From: Bacteroidaceae bacterium
GTDB taxonomy: Bacteria; Bacteroidota; Bacteroidia; Bacteroidales; Bacteroidaceae
Length of the DNA stretch: 64,000 nt
Assembly (NCBI GenBank): GCA_024398715.1
Contig: JAKSIP010000006.1
Coordinates: 52,486 to 116,485 of the forward strand
Direction of reading: 5' to 3'
In this document: piece by piece, positions 35,369-46,257 of the stretch
Numbering within the stretch: the first letter of the stretch is position 1
Layout of the letters: each line of letters starts with the position of its first letter
Notes under the pieces: model-generated
What the model was told of the DNA's origin: nothing
The model's database searches: none
The model's input: the letters and a program-made list of their open reading frames with translations, nothing else
Position numbers and translations under genes: made by a program

Positions 35369-37250
35369 TGGCAAAACCGTCCCGGGTATAAGTGACAAGT
35401 TCTTCAGAAACAAGATATTTCAATACCGTTTCAATCTCCTGTTCATCGTAAGGTAGCAGAAAAAGTTCCTTTTCAGTACGGGCATTGTCTTCCAAAGCCT
35501 GCAATATGCCGTTTTCCACGGTATGGAAACGTACATTGGAAAGGCCTGAACTGTTTCTTTCAAGACACAAATCGCAATGCCCGCAAGGTTCGGAGTTCTT
35601 CTCTCCAAAATATTCCAGAAGCATCTGGCTACGGCATGCATTAACACGGGTAGCATAAGTGAGCATGGCATCAATGCGTTCGGTAAGATCTTTTCTGCGG
35701 TTCAAATAAACATCGTCACTGAAATACAACAAACCAGAATCAAGTCTGGATTGTGTCCATACTATTACCTGAGTATTCTGTGCAGGGATATATTCAATAA
35801 CATGCTGTCTTGACAATTGGATCATGTTACTGTAGAACTGTTCATGGCTACAGCACAGTTTTTTCTCAACCAACAGTTCGTCAATAACCACATATTCAGA
35901 GAAAAGGCCTCCATGCATCCGCATAAGAGTCTGCAGAATAGATTCCTGAATATTGGAAAAACTCATTTCAAACAAAGAGTCACGGTTCACATTGATTTTG
36001 ACTCTGGCGCCATATTCCATCTGGTCCAGATACTCAATTACCCCCATCCTGGTCAGAATGCGTAATGCGCTGTCTGTAGGAATTACAGGCAATGAGTAGC
36101 AGCTGCAGAAATCTGCAAGGGAAAAATTCTTTCTGCATCCTTCACCATCTCCTACAGCCATCTGATAATAATATCCCAGACAGTCATATACTCTGCAAAT
36201 AAAATTCCGATCAGGAAAATTATCGGAAATACGCTTGTGCATAACTCTCTTGTCACCGGGAGCAAACAAAAGAACGGCATAGGAACGCAATCCATCACGA
36301 CCGGCACGGCCAGCCTCCTGAAAATACTCTTCTATAGAGGACGGCAAGTCCATATGAACAACCAGACGTACATCCGGTTTATCAATTCCCATTCCGAAAG
36401 CATTGGTTGCCACAATTACACGGATCATTCCCATTGTCCAGGAATTCTGCCTCTGGTCCTTGATGTAAGTTTCAAGACCGGCATGGTAATAATCGGCAGA
36501 AAAACCGGCTGCATTGAGTTTATCGGCAATTTCTTTTGTTTCCCTTCTGTTTCGCACATATACGATAGCGCTACCGGGCACTTTCTCCAATATGTGGAAC
36601 AGTTCCAGTTCCTTATTCTCAGTCTTCCGTACAACATAAGACAGATTGGTTCTGGAAAAGCTCATGGAAAAGCTGTTGTGTTCTCTGAACATCAGCCTGT
36701 CCTGTATATCTTCTACAACACGCGGAGTAGCAGTAGCGGTCAAAGCCAGAACAGGGACACCGGGCAAGAGTTTTCTTATTTTGGCAATTTCCAGATAAGA
36801 AGGCCGGAAATCATAGCCCCATTGGGATATGCAATGCGCCTCATCAACACATATCATAGACACCTTCATGTGACGGATTTTGGTTTGGAAGATATCTGTC
36901 GATAGGCGTTCGGGAGAAACATACAAAAACTTATAGTCTCCAAAAATACAATTTTCCAGAGCAGTTACAATCTGTTCTCTGCTCATTCCGGAGTGAATGG
37001 AAAGCGCCTTGATACCAACTTTTTTCAAATTGGCAACCTGGTCTTTCATAAGAGCTATCAATGGAGTTATGACAAGACAGACTCCCGGTTTCAACATGGC
37101 AGGTACCTGAAAGGAAATACTTTTTCCTCCACCCGTAGGCATAAGACCAAGAGTATCCTTTCCCTGGTCTATACTACGGATTATCTGTTCCTGGATGCCA
37201 CGAAAAGAATCATAGCCCCAATATTGCTTAAGGACGTCTAAATAAGTCAT
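35331..37250 (-). CDS. recQ: ATP-dependent DNA helicase RecQ
   Basis: 639 residues. Helicase motifs are all present: LMPTGGGKSISFQVPA (motif I), CVDEAHCISQWGYDFR (motif II plus RecQ loop), ALTATATPRV (III), and the QEAGRAGRDG arginine finger (VI). The zinc-binding Cys set is CRSQMLLEYFG...CGHCDLC. A winged-helix RQC domain follows, but no clear HRDC domain. It unwinds DNA 3' to 5' in repair and fork restart. The ATG overlaps the recJ stop by one base, so recJ-recQ is an operon of two RecF-pathway enzymes. Confidence 0.95.
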   Translation of the reverse strand: MTYLDVLKQYWGYDSFRGIQEQIIRSIDQGKDTLGLMPTGGGKSISFQVPAMLKPGVCLVITPLIALMKDQVANLKKVGIKALSIHSGMSREQIVTALENCIFGDYKFLYVSPERLSTDIFQTKIRHMKVSMICVDEAHCISQWGYDFRPSYLEIAKIRKLLPGVPVLALTATATPRVVEDIQDRLMFREHNSFSMSFSRTNLSYVVRKTENKELELFHILEKVPGSAIVYVRNRRETKEIADKLNAAGFSADYYHAGLETYIKDQRQNSWTMGMIRVIVATNAFGMGIDKPDVRLVVHMDLPSSIEEYFQEAGRAGRDGLRSYAVLLFAPGDKRVMHKRISDNFPDRNFICRVYDCLGYYYQMAVGDGEGCRKNFSLADFCSCYSLPVIPTDSALRILTRMGVIEYLDQMEYGARVKINVNRDSLFEMSFSNIQESILQTLMRMHGGLFSEYVVIDELLVEKKLCCSHEQFYSNMIQLSRQHVIEYIPAQNTQVIVWTQSRLDSGLLYFSDDVYLNRRKDLTERIDAMLTYATRVNACRSQMLLEYFGEKNSEPCGHCDLCLERNSSGLSNVRFHTVENGILQALEDNARTEKELFLLPYDEQEIETVLKYLVSEELVTYTRDGFAIKRKSGDLASRD

Positions 37251-38977
37251 CAGTCATTATGGGCACGGATGGCTTCAATCTGTAATTGGACATCGTGCGT
37301 GTGATAGGTATTTTCTTCTATGGTATAACAGATATCAAAAGATTTCTTGGTTTTGATAAGTTTGGCCTGTCCGGTCTTGCCGAATCCGAACGCAATGCCG
37401 TTCATCACTTTTCCAGCACGATTGTCTATCAGTTCAAATTTGATATGTTCACCGCTACGTCCAACAACCTTGCTGGTACCGTAATCATAAACATTTCTTG
37501 TACAGAAAACAGGTTTCGGATTATCCGGGCCAAAGGGCATGAAACGTTTCAAATCGTCAAACAATTTGGGTGATATATCATCAAAGCAGACCTCAAGATC
37601 AATATCTATTGTAGGTTCTATCTGTTCAGACTTGATGTGGGCAGCAACATATTGCTCGAATCTGTCCTTGAACAGAGGAACGTTCTTTATATCCAAAAGC
37701 AATCCTGCAGCATATGTATGCCCTCCAAAATTGTCAAGCAAATCCTTGCAACTGCTGATTGCCTTATACAAATCAAAGCCTCCAACAGAACGTGCCGAAC
37801 CGGTAGCCATATCTCCTGATTTTGTCAACACTACGGTTGGCAGACAATATTTTTCAGTAAGACGGGAAGCAACGATACCTATCACACCTCTATGCCAGTT
37901 CTCATTATAAAGGACAATTGAATGACGGTCACTCAAATCTCCCAAGGAATCAACAATATGATTGGCCTGGTTTGTGATAACCTTGTCAAGTTCCTTCCGT
38001 TTTTCATTATTGCGGTCAATTTCCTCGCTCAGGAACCTTGCCCTGCCATAATCAGATTCCACAAGAAGTGCAACAGCATCCATTCCTGTGCGCACACGAC
38101 CGGCTGCATTGAGACGGGGGCCTATCTTGAAAATGATATCGTTAATGGTAACCTGCTTTCCAGCCAGCCCGCAAACATCGATAATAGCCTTCAATCCGGT
38201 TGTAGGATTTGAGTTCAGCTGCTTCATACCATAATAGGTAAGCACTCTGTTTTCTCCCATAATGGGGACAATATCAGAAGTAGTACTTACTGCAACCAGA
38301 TCAAGAAGAGAAAACAGCTTGTCAAAAGGGACACCATTCTGAATGGCAAATGCCTGCATGAATTTGAATCCGACACCGCAACCTGACAAATGTGAATACG
38401 GATATGTTGAGTCTACACGTTTGGCATTGAGAATGGCAACGGCCGGCGGTAATATGTCATCAGGAACATGATGATCACATACAATGAAGTCTATTCCCTT
38501 CTCTACCGCATAAGCAATCTGTTTTACAGCCTTGATACCACAATCAAGAACAATAACAAGCTTTACTCCATTCTGCGCAGCGGTATCAACACCTTTGAAA
38601 GAGACGCCATACCCTTCTTCGTATCTGTCGGGTATGTAATATTCAATATTGCCGGTGAACTGTTTCAGAAAATTATAAACCAGAGCAACCGCAGTGGTTC
38701 CGTCCACATCGTAATCTCCATAGACCATTATACGCTCATTCTCAGATAGAGCTCTGTCTAATCTGTCAACTGCAACATCCATATCGTTCATACTGAACGG
38801 ATCATGCAGCTCGCTGATCTGAGGATTGAAATAATGGTCGGCTTCTTCTTTGTTTTTAATGCCTCGCTTAATCAACAAACTACCCAAGATAGGGCTGATA
38901 TTCAACTCTTTTGCTAATTCATTGGCTTCTTTGGATTGTTGTTGTGTAAGCGGACTGTAGTTCCATTTGAAGTCCAT
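37250..38977 (-). CDS. recJ: Single-stranded-DNA-specific exonuclease RecJ
   Basis: 575 residues. The DHH phosphoesterase core has VYGDYDVDGTTAVAL (motif I, about 85), VLDCGIKAV (II), and CDHHVPDD (III). The DHHA1 domain holds the nucleic-acid motif NFGGHTYAAGLLL, and an OB-like domain forms the C-terminus. It degrades single-stranded DNA 5' to 3' in recombination and mismatch repair. It is first gene of the recJ-recQ unit, with a -7 box at 39019-39026. Confidence 0.96.
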   Translation of the reverse strand: MDFKWNYSPLTQQQSKEANELAKELNISPILGSLLIKRGIKNKEEADHYFNPQISELHDPFSMNDMDVAVDRLDRALSENERIMVYGDYDVDGTTAVALVYNFLKQFTGNIEYYIPDRYEEGYGVSFKGVDTAAQNGVKLVIVLDCGIKAVKQIAYAVEKGIDFIVCDHHVPDDILPPAVAILNAKRVDSTYPYSHLSGCGVGFKFMQAFAIQNGVPFDKLFSLLDLVAVSTTSDIVPIMGENRVLTYYGMKQLNSNPTTGLKAIIDVCGLAGKQVTINDIIFKIGPRLNAAGRVRTGMDAVALLVESDYGRARFLSEEIDRNNEKRKELDKVITNQANHIVDSLGDLSDRHSIVLYNENWHRGVIGIVASRLTEKYCLPTVVLTKSGDMATGSARSVGGFDLYKAISSCKDLLDNFGGHTYAAGLLLDIKNVPLFKDRFEQYVAAHIKSEQIEPTIDIDLEVCFDDISPKLFDDLKRFMPFGPDNPKPVFCTRNVYDYGTSKVVGRSGEHIKFELIDNRAGKVMNGIAFGFGKTGQAKLIKTKKSFDICYTIEENTYHTHDVQLQIEAIRAHND

Positions 38978-39018
38978 TATATATTTTATTTTTACTTTTT
39001 ATCATAGAAAATCTGCCC

Positions 39019-39026
39019 CAAAATTA
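39019..39026 (-). promoter_or_regulatory. -7 promoter box of recJ
   Basis: TAATTTTG on the minus strand fits TAnnTTTG, 41 nt before the recJ ATG. Upstream, TTACAAAAG-CAACC-CTTTTGTAA (39056-39078) is a perfect 9-bp hairpin in the sufD-recJ gap. On the minus strand it is followed by TTCAAATTC, not a T-run, so its role as sufD terminator is doubtful. Confidence 0.45.
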
Positions 39027-39110
39027 CGGGAATTTGTAAAGTTAATGAATTTGAATTACAAAAGCAACCCTTTTGTAAAAAAAAATTTCAGAATCGCATT
39101 CAAATAGCGA

Positions 39111-40451
39111 CTACCTGCAGATACTGCAACCTTTGCACTGGGCAAGCTGACCGCGGAAGCGTAAGGAAACAAGTCTGTTGAGACGGTCACGCAAAGGAAC
39201 AAGAGGAATAAAATCTATCACTTCGCCAACAAAAGCCTCCTGAAGCAGCATTTTGGCTTCCTGTTCCGATATTCCGCGTTGGCGCATATAGAATAACGCG
39301 GCATTATCCAATTGTCCTACTGTTGCACCATGACTGCATTTGACATCGTCCGCATATATTTCAAGTTGCGGTTCGGCAAACATGCGTGCTGTTGGAGTAA
39401 TGGCAAGGTTGCGGTTTGTCTGTTGGGAATCTGTCCGTTGAGCACCCGGGCGTACAAGAACACGTCCCTTGAATGCACCTGTTGAGTTTCCGTCAAGAAC
39501 ATATTTGAACAGTTCACGGCTTTTGGAATTGCATGAATTATGGTCTATGAAAGTATAGTTGTCAACATGCTGCCGCTTATCGGCAATAGCAATACCGTTA
39601 AGAACAATTTCGGCACCGGGACCGTTGACAGAGACATTGGCGCAATTACGCGTACTGCCGTTATGCAGAGTGATAAAGTTGCACACAAAGCGGCTGTCTG
39701 CTCCTACAGAGGCATACAGATTGCTGATACGCCTGTTGCTTGTATGGGTTTCTTCCAAATCGTACAGTTCAAGACTTGCATTGTCTGCCACAAAAGCCTC
39801 GATAACCTGTAAGGAAAGATATTCCTGGAGACTTAACGAGTGGTCGCACAATAGAAGTTTCAGAGCTGCGCCCTGTTCCAGAACAAGAAGAATACGGCGG
39901 CAGGCCATCATGGAAAGCGTAGCCTGCATCAGTTCAATCAGCTGAACCGGTTTTTCGACAGAAACATTCTTTGGAACATATATTACAAAACCATCCTGAA
40001 CAAGCAAAGTATTGAGACAGGATACAGAATCAGAATACGATAATCTGTTGTAATATTTTCTTAATATTTCCGGATACGCCACGGCAAATGCATTCATTCC
40101 CATTACAACAACTCCGGCAGGCAAAAGGGCGGGATTGGTCTGCGGGGCTGCTTTGAAAGAATCACCATTCAGAAAATATAGCTGGGTGCTCAAATTGGGA
40201 ACACTGCAACGGAACGGTTCATCGGTATCCAAGGGCAGATTCAGGCGTTGGATATTAAGCCCGTAATTGGGAGACAACCAGTCCGAAACATTTGAATGCA
40301 GGTAATTTTCGTCCTTTTCACCGGGTAATCCCTTTTGCAGAAGCGTTTCCAGGGCGGCATCACGGCATTCATTCAACTCAGAAGCGGAATTCTTTCCAAT
40401 AATATCTTTCTGCTCCTTATATAATTCTATGTACTGGTTCAAAGCGTTCAC
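39111..40451 (-). CDS. sufD: Fe-S cluster assembly protein SufD
   Basis: 446 residues from a GTG that overlaps the sufC stop (GTGA), a coupled start. The SufBD beta-helix core is recognised by RVLVRPGAQRTDSQQTNRNL, MFAEPQLEIYADDVKCSHGA and GQLDNAALFYMRQRGISEQE. In SufBC2D it forms the scaffold on which clusters are assembled, with SufB and the SufC ATPase. Its conserved His lies in the CSHGATVG block. In most Bacteroidetes sufS follows directly; here the next gene is recJ in a different unit. Confidence 0.93.
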   Translation of the reverse strand: MNALNQYIELYKEQKDIIGKNSASELNECRDAALETLLQKGLPGEKDENYLHSNVSDWLSPNYGLNIQRLNLPLDTDEPFRCSVPNLSTQLYFLNGDSFKAAPQTNPALLPAGVVVMGMNAFAVAYPEILRKYYNRLSYSDSVSCLNTLLVQDGFVIYVPKNVSVEKPVQLIELMQATLSMMACRRILLVLEQGAALKLLLCDHSLSLQEYLSLQVIEAFVADNASLELYDLEETHTSNRRISNLYASVGADSRFVCNFITLHNGSTRNCANVSVNGPGAEIVLNGIAIADKRQHVDNYTFIDHNSCNSKSRELFKYVLDGNSTGAFKGRVLVRPGAQRTDSQQTNRNLAITPTARMFAEPQLEIYADDVKCSHGATVGQLDNAALFYMRQRGISEQEAKMLLQEAFVGEVIDFIPLVPLRDRLNRLVSLRFRGQLAQCKGCSICR

Positions 40452-41206
40452 TTTTTTCCTTCAAATTCTTCTATTACCCAATCATATCCGCGTTCTTCAA
40501 GTTCAAGGGCAAGCTCAGGACCTGCTGTCTTAATGATACGGCCATTGTATAAAACATGAACAATATCGGGCTTGATATAGTCAAGCAAACGCTGATAATG
40601 TGTAATGACAATAACACTTGACTGCGGATTCTTGAGAGTGTTGACACCTTCTGCCACAATGCGCAGGGCATCAATGTCCAGACCTGAATCAGTCTCGTCC
40701 AAAATACTGAGACTGGGTTCAAGCATTGCCATCTGGAATATCTCATTACGTTTCTTTTCACCACCGCTGAATCCCTGATTGACTGAACGGTTCATGAATT
40801 TGTTGTCAAGTTTTACTATCTCTCTCTTTTCCTTTACAAGTTTGAGAAAATCTGCAGGTGCAATAGGTTCAAGCCCTAGATACTTGCGTTTTTCGTTGAT
40901 AGCGGTGCGCATGAAATTCATCATACTTACACCGGGAATCTCAACAGGATACTGGAAAGACATGAACAGGCCCTCGTGGGAACGGTTCTCTGCAGGCATC
41001 TCCAACAGGTTTTTCCCTTTGAATGTAACGGTACCTTCTGTAACCGTATAACCGGGATGTCCAACAAGAACATTGCTGAGAGTACTCTTTCCCGAGCCGT
41101 TAGGCCCCATTATTGCATGCACCTGACCTTCTCCCACCTCTAAAGACAAACCTTTGAGAATTTCCTTATCACCTACAGAAGCATGTAAATTGTCTATCTT
41201 AAGCAT
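40448..41206 (-). CDS. sufC: Fe-S cluster assembly ATPase SufC
   Basis: 252 residues. This ABC-type ATPase has Walker A GPNGSGKSTLSN, the Q-loop FMSFQYPVEIPG, signature NQGFSGGEKKRNE, Walker B LSILDETDSGLD, and the switch His in VIVITHYQRLL. It powers conformational change in the SufBCD scaffold. The stop overlaps the sufD GTG and the start is 15 bp after sufB. Confidence 0.97.
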   Translation of the reverse strand: MLKIDNLHASVGDKEILKGLSLEVGEGQVHAIMGPNGSGKSTLSNVLVGHPGYTVTEGTVTFKGKNLLEMPAENRSHEGLFMSFQYPVEIPGVSMMNFMRTAINEKRKYLGLEPIAPADFLKLVKEKREIVKLDNKFMNRSVNQGFSGGEKKRNEIFQMAMLEPSLSILDETDSGLDIDALRIVAEGVNTLKNPQSSVIVITHYQRLLDYIKPDIVHVLYNGRIIKTAGPELALELEERGYDWVIEEFEGKK

Positions 41207-41221
41207 ATCGTTACTAAATTT

Positions 41222-42670
41222 TTATCCTACACTGTTTTCAAGTGAAACGGAAAGCAGACGCTGGGCTTCTACCGCAAATTCCATAGGGAGCTTGTTAAGA
41301 ACCTCTTTTGCATAACCGTTCACAATCAATCCGACCGCCTGTTCGGGAGAAATTCCGCGCTGGTTGCAATAGAACAGCTGGTCCTCTGATATCTTGGATG
41401 TGGTTGCCTCATGTTCCACAACGGCTGTATCATTCTGGATATCCATGTATGGGAACGTGTGAGCGCCGCAATCAGAGCCTAAAAGCAAAGAATCGCACTG
41501 GCTGTAATTGCGTGCACCCTGCGCATTCTTTCCAACACGCACCAGACCACGATAGGAGTTCTGACTGTGTCCTGCTGAAATACCTTTGCTTATGATTGTG
41601 CTTTTTGTCTCTTTTCCTATATGAATCATCTTTGTACCGGTGTCGGCCTGCTGGTAATTGTTTGTCAGGGCAACAGAATAGAATTCACCCTGCGAATAAT
41701 CCCCACGCAGTACACAACTTGGATATTTCCACGTGATTGCAGAACCGGTCTCAACCTGGGTCCAGGAAAGTTTGCTATGTTCTCCGGCACATAAGCCGCG
41801 TTTGGTAACAAAATTATATACGCCACCGCGTCCCTGTTCATCGCCGGGATACCAGTTCTGAACAGTACTGTACTTTACTTCCGCCCTATCTTTCACTACA
41901 ATCTCCACAATAGCGGCATGAAGCTGGTTTTCATCGCGCTGCGGCGCAGTACAACCTTCAAGATATGATACATAACTGTCATCGTCGGCAACAATGAGTG
42001 TACGTTCAAACTGACCTGTTCCGGCAGCATTTATTCGGAAATAGGTTGAAAGTTCCATTGGACACCGCACCCCTTTTGGTATATAGACAAAGGAACCGTC
42101 GCTGAAAACTGCCGTATTCAACGCAGCATAGAAGTTATCCCTATAATTCACAACAGAGCCTAAATACTCCCTTACAAGATCAGGATGGTTTTTTACAGCC
42201 TCGCCTATTGAAGAAAAAATGATTCCTTTTTCTTTCAATGTCTGCTGGAATGTTGTTTTTACTGAAACTGAATCCATAACAGCATCAACAGCAACACCAC
42301 CGCTTAATGCCAGACGTTCTTCAAGAGGAATTCCAAGTTTGTCGAAAGTCTTCATAACCTCCGGATCTATTTCATCAAGAGATTTGGGACTGTTATTCTT
42401 GGAAACGGTAGGATCTGCGTAATAGGAAATAGACTGGAAATCTATGGGTGGTATATTCAGATGAGCCCACTGTGGCATCGGCATATCAAGCCAATACCGG
42501 AAAGCCTTAAGGCGTAAATCAAGCAACCATTCAGGTTCTCCTTTTTTTTCAGAGATGAGACGTACGGTATCCTCTGTGAGACCCCGTTCAATGATATGGG
42601 TCTGGACCTGAGTTGTAAAACCGTATTTATATTTATTGTCCGATAAGTCTTTAATTTCAATGTTTCCCAT
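41222..42670 (-). CDS. sufB: Fe-S cluster assembly protein SufB
   Basis: 482 residues. Typical blocks include [17 protein letters not shown] near the N-terminus, [40 protein letters not shown] with the cluster-relevant Cys, and [19 protein letters not shown], then [15 protein letters not shown] [20 protein letters not shown]. It is the scaffold subunit receiving sulfur. First suf gene, 20 bp after cvpA in the rimP operon run. Confidence 0.97.
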   Translation of the reverse strand: MGNIEIKDLSDNKYKYGFTTQVQTHIIERGLTEDTVRLISEKKGEPEWLLDLRLKAFRYWLDMPMPQWAHLNIPPIDFQSISYYADPTVSKNNSPKSLDEIDPEVMKTFDKLGIPLEERLALSGGVAVDAVMDSVSVKTTFQQTLKEKGIIFSSIGEAVKNHPDLVREYLGSVVNYRDNFYAALNTAVFSDGSFVYIPKGVRCPMELSTYFRINAAGTGQFERTLIVADDDSYVSYLEGCTAPQRDENQLHAAIVEIVVKDRAEVKYSTVQNWYPGDEQGRGGVYNFVTKRGLCAGEHSKLSWTQVETGSAITWKYPSCVLRGDYSQGEFYSVALTNNYQQADTGTKMIHIGKETKSTIISKGISAGHSQNSYRGLVRVGKNAQGARNYSQCDSLLLGSDCGAHTFPYMDIQNDTAVVEHEATTSKISEDQLFYCNQRGISPEQAVGLIVNGYAKEVLNKLPMEFAVEAQRLLSVSLENSVG

Positions 42671-42690
42671 AGGATTACTCCAACAGAATC

Positions 42691-43290
42691 TTAAACTTCC
42701 ACATCAATTGTTTCCTTCTCCCAACCGCCAGAGAATATACCGGAATCAGAGTCTTTATCAAAATCCAAATTATCGACTTCCTGCACAATCCTACCCCAGC
42801 TCCATCTTAGACATGCGGTAGTAAATCTGTTTACGGGCTGATATAATGCGGAATGTTCATTATCCAACGGACCCGGTTTGTATGACAGGGTCGTTGCATT
42901 CAGGATTTGCATCAGAATGCCAATAACAACCAGACTTTTGACAAGACCCAGAGTGGCTCCAACAATTTTATCAAGAAAGCCCAACATGACCAGATTCACC
43001 ACTTTCTGCAGAATCCTGCCAATTATGGAGCAAACCCAAACAATCAGAATAAATGCCAGTACATAGCCCAGAACATTTGCCGTTTTATCGGTCATACCGT
43101 CAAATACGGAATGCAAAAGGCTTATCAATGGTTTACAGAATAGAGGCGATGCCAACAATGCGACTATAACTCCGCCAATACTGAATATCTGTTGAAGCGC
43201 ACCCTTGCGGATACCATCAACTATTCCGGTCAGCATTATAATCAGCAAAACCACATCAACCCAGTTCATACCTGAAATTGCGCCCAGCAT
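42691..43290 (-). CDS. CvpA-family inner-membrane protein
   Basis: 199 residues with four hydrophobic helices in the first 150, starting [20 protein letters not shown], which is the CvpA signature (D-x-x-x-G...G...G). CvpA proteins are linked to envelope homeostasis and, historically, colicin V export; the true function is unclear. The C-terminus is a charged cytoplasmic tail. It lies 9 bp after infB and 20 bp before sufB. Confidence 0.88.
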   Translation of the reverse strand: MLGAISGMNWVDVVLLIIMLTGIVDGIRKGALQQIFSIGGVIVALLASPLFCKPLISLLHSVFDGMTDKTANVLGYVLAFILIVWVCSIIGRILQKVVNLVMLGFLDKIVGATLGLVKSLVVIGILMQILNATTLSYKPGPLDNEHSALYQPVNRFTTACLRWSWGRIVQEVDNLDFDKDSDSGIFSGGWEKETIDVEV

Positions 43291-43299
43291 AATAGTATT

Positions 43300-46221
43300 C
43301 TATAAAGTCTGCTTGATTTCTATTTCTGCAAAAGTTTCAATTATATCACCAACCTTGATATCATTGCAACCAACCAGGCTGATACCGCATTCAAGACCGG
43401 CGGCCACTTCTTTGGCATCGTCCTTAAAACGTTTCAATGCCTGAATATCTCCCTTGAATATTACAATACCATCACGAATAAGGCGTGCTTTGTCCGTACG
43501 TTTGACTTTACCGTCACGAACAAGAGTACCGGCAACCATACCCACTTTGGATATATGGAACACTTCCATAACTTCTATGGTAGATGTGACCTCTTCCTTT
43601 ACTTTCGGTTTGAGCAAACCTTCCATAGCGGATTTTACCTCCTCAATGGCATCATAAATGATTGAGTAAAGACGGATGTCTATGCTCTGTTGCTCTGCAA
43701 GGCGCTTGGCACCACCGGTAGGACGTACATCGAAACCTATGATGATTGCCTGATTCGATGCCGCAGCCAAGCTGACATCGCTTTCGGAAATGGCACCTAC
43801 TGCCTTATGGATAACATTAACCTGTACCTTATCGGTGGAGAGTTTTATAAGAGAATCGCTCAATGCCTCTACAGAACCGTCCACATCGCCCTTGACAATA
43901 AGATTGAGTTCGTGGAACTCGCCCTGGGAGATACGGCGTCCTATTTCATCAAGTGTAAGTGTTGTAGTGGTTCTCAGACCCTGTTCGCGCTGCAATTGTT
44001 CACGCTTGCTTGTAATTTCGCGGGCCTCACGTTCAGATTCAACAACATTGAACGTCACACCGGCCTGGGGAGCACCGTTAAGACCAAGAATAAGAGCAGG
44101 TTCAGCCGGAGCCGCCTGTTTCATCTTCTGGTTACGCTCATTGAACATAGCGCGAACCTTACCCCAAGATGTTCCGGCAACAACAATATCGCCTATTTTG
44201 AGCGTACCGTTCTGTACAAGAACTGTAGCAACATATCCGCGTCCCTTGTCAAGAGAGGACTCAATTATACTACCAACAGCATTGCGGTTAGGATTAGCCT
44301 TAAGGTCAAGCATTTCGGCTTCAAGAAGTACCTTCTCCATAAGTTCAGGAACACCTATACCCTTCTTGGCAGAAATATCCTGAGACTGGTATTTGCCACC
44401 CCAGTCTTCAACAAGAAGGTTCATTGAAGCCAGCTGCTGCTTGATTTTTTCAGCATCGGCTGCAGGCTTGTCTATCTTGTTGATGGCAAATACCATTGGT
44501 ACATTTGCAGCCTGAGCATGCGCAATAGCCTCTTTTGTCTGCGGCATCACGTCATCGTCGGCAGCAACAATGATAATTGCGATATCGGTAACCTGGGCAC
44601 CGCGGGCACGCATAGCGGTAAAAGCTTCATGACCCGGAGTATCAAGGAACGTAATGTGGCGTCCATCCTGCAATTTCACATTGTATGCACCGATATGCTG
44701 GGTTATACCACCGGCTTCACCGGCAATGACATTCGTATTTCTGATATTGTCAAGCAGAGATGTCTTACCATGGTCAACATGACCCATAACAGTAACAATC
44801 GGGGCACGCGGGACAAGATCTTCCGGTTTGTCCGCTTCTTCCTTAACCGCTTGAGCAACCTCAGAGCTTACAAAATCCGTTGTAAAGCCGAATTCATCGG
44901 CAACAAGTTTGATTGTTTCAGCATCAAGACGCTGGTTTATTGAGACCATAATTCCAACGCTCATACATGTACCGATAACCTGTGTAACTGCAACATTCAT
45001 CATTGTTGCCAGTTCGTTAGCCGTTACGAATTCGGTCAGTTTCAATACCTTGCTCTCTGCCAATTCGTTTTCCTCCATCTCCATACGGCGGTTCTGAACA
45101 GCATCGCGCTTTTCCTTGCGGTATTTTGATGACTTGGTCTTGGCTCCGGTAGTCATCTTTGAGAATGTATCACGTATCTGACGGTTTATATCCTCGTCGT
45201 TGGACTCGTTACGGTCATATTTGCTATGGCGATAGTCTTTAGAATCTTTGTGATTCTTGTCCTGACCTTTGGCACCGCCATTGTTATTCCCGGAATTCTG
45301 GAACTGACCGTTATTCTGCCTGTATCCGAAATTCTCAGAATTTGAAGAATCAATCTTTTCTTTTCCGCCAACCTTAATACGGTTCTTTTTCTTTTTTATC
45401 TCGGAACCATGTTCACCGCTGTTTGCATTCTGTAGCTGCGAATTATCACCGCTCCGCTGTGTAAACTGCTTTCTTTGCTGTTCTTTCTGTTCGCGTTCTT
45501 TTTTCTTTTCTTCTTTAGTCTTCTTCTTTGGACGGGTTGACTGATTGATGGCGTTCAAATCTATCTTTCCCACAATCTGAAGATTGAGACCTGCACCCTG
45601 AGCCGTCTGGACCACTGTGTTGTCTTGAGACTCAGAGTCATTTTCAGCGGCAGTTTTTTCTGTCTGGGCAACTTTCTCTGCAGAGACACGCTCTGCGGCG
45701 GCTTTCTCCGCAGCGGCACGCTCGGCAACAGCCTTTTCTGCGGCAGCTTTCTCTGCGGCGGCACGTTCTGCGGCAGCTTTTTCTGCGGCAGCACGTTCGG
45801 CAGCGGCCTTTTCTGCGGCAGCACGTTCGGCAGCGGCCTTTTCTGCGGCAGCACGTTCGGCGGCAGCTTTTTCTGCAGCGGCTTTTTCTGCAGCGGCCTT
45901 CTCTGCAGCGGCTTTTTCTGCAGCGACCTTCTCTGCAGCGGCACGTTCCGCAGCAGCTTTTTCTGCAGCGTGATCTACTGCCGGTTCAGGCTCTGCACCG
46001 CCTCTTTTCTGTTGCAGACGTTCCTGCTGGAATTTGTCGGCGGCATCGCGCAGAGACTTGTCCTTGCTGAATTCCGCAACCAAAAGATCATACTGTTCGT
46101 CTGTAATTCTCTGATTAAGATCATCTTCTATATCGGTAAAACCCTTCTTGTGAAGAAAATCCACAATATGGGCAGAACCAACGTTCAATTCTCTGGTAAG
46201 TTTTCCTATTTTTAACGCCAT
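43300..46221 (-). CDS. infB: Translation initiation factor IF-2
   Basis: 973 residues from the ATG at 46221 (a TTG one codon upstream is ignored). The N-terminal IF2-N domain ([20 protein letters not shown]) is followed by an unusually regular Ala/Glu/Lys/Arg region of about 20 AAAE(K/R) pentads (about residues 83-184), then an Asn/Gly/Lys/Ser-rich linker. The GTPase domain has GHVDHGKT (about 480), DTPGHEAF and NKID; domains II-IV with the fMet-tRNA-binding C2 part complete the protein. It positions initiator tRNA on the 30S subunit and promotes subunit joining. Confidence 0.97.
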   Translation of the reverse strand: MALKIGKLTRELNVGSAHIVDFLHKKGFTDIEDDLNQRITDEQYDLLVAEFSKDKSLRDAADKFQQERLQQKRGGAEPEPAVDHAAEKAAAERAAAEKVAAEKAAAEKAAAEKAAAEKAAAERAAAEKAAAERAAAEKAAAERAAAEKAAAERAAAEKAAAEKAVAERAAAEKAAAERVSAEKVAQTEKTAAENDSESQDNTVVQTAQGAGLNLQIVGKIDLNAINQSTRPKKKTKEEKKKEREQKEQQRKQFTQRSGDNSQLQNANSGEHGSEIKKKKNRIKVGGKEKIDSSNSENFGYRQNNGQFQNSGNNNGGAKGQDKNHKDSKDYRHSKYDRNESNDEDINRQIRDTFSKMTTGAKTKSSKYRKEKRDAVQNRRMEMEENELAESKVLKLTEFVTANELATMMNVAVTQVIGTCMSVGIMVSINQRLDAETIKLVADEFGFTTDFVSSEVAQAVKEEADKPEDLVPRAPIVTVMGHVDHGKTSLLDNIRNTNVIAGEAGGITQHIGAYNVKLQDGRHITFLDTPGHEAFTAMRARGAQVTDIAIIIVAADDDVMPQTKEAIAHAQAANVPMVFAINKIDKPAADAEKIKQQLASMNLLVEDWGGKYQSQDISAKKGIGVPELMEKVLLEAEMLDLKANPNRNAVGSIIESSLDKGRGYVATVLVQNGTLKIGDIVVAGTSWGKVRAMFNERNQKMKQAAPAEPALILGLNGAPQAGVTFNVVESEREAREITSKREQLQREQGLRTTTTLTLDEIGRRISQGEFHELNLIVKGDVDGSVEALSDSLIKLSTDKVQVNVIHKAVGAISESDVSLAAASNQAIIIGFDVRPTGGAKRLAEQQSIDIRLYSIIYDAIEEVKSAMEGLLKPKVKEEVTSTIEVMEVFHISKVGMVAGTLVRDGKVKRTDKARLIRDGIVIFKGDIQALKRFKDDAKEVAAGLECGISLVGCNDIKVGDIIETFAEIEIKQTL
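45670..45972 (-). repeat. 15-bp coding minisatellite in infB
   Basis: About 300 bp of 15-bp units (and a 30-bp super-period, alternating AAAEK and AAAER) encode the charged Ala-rich helix of IF-2. The opposite strand is open as a Cys/Gly/Phe-rich frame, a by-product of the repeat. Confidence 0.85.
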
Positions 46222-46257
46222 CAAAAAAAATATTTAATTGGACTAACTTTTATCTGA

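Noticed and set aside
36237..36905. 222-codon plus-strand ORF
   Set aside because: Antisense to recQ helicase motifs; no independent protein features.
45625..46215. 196-codon Cys/Gly/Phe-rich ORF opposite infB
   Set aside because: It is the antisense of the AAAE(K/R) minisatellite; infB is certain.
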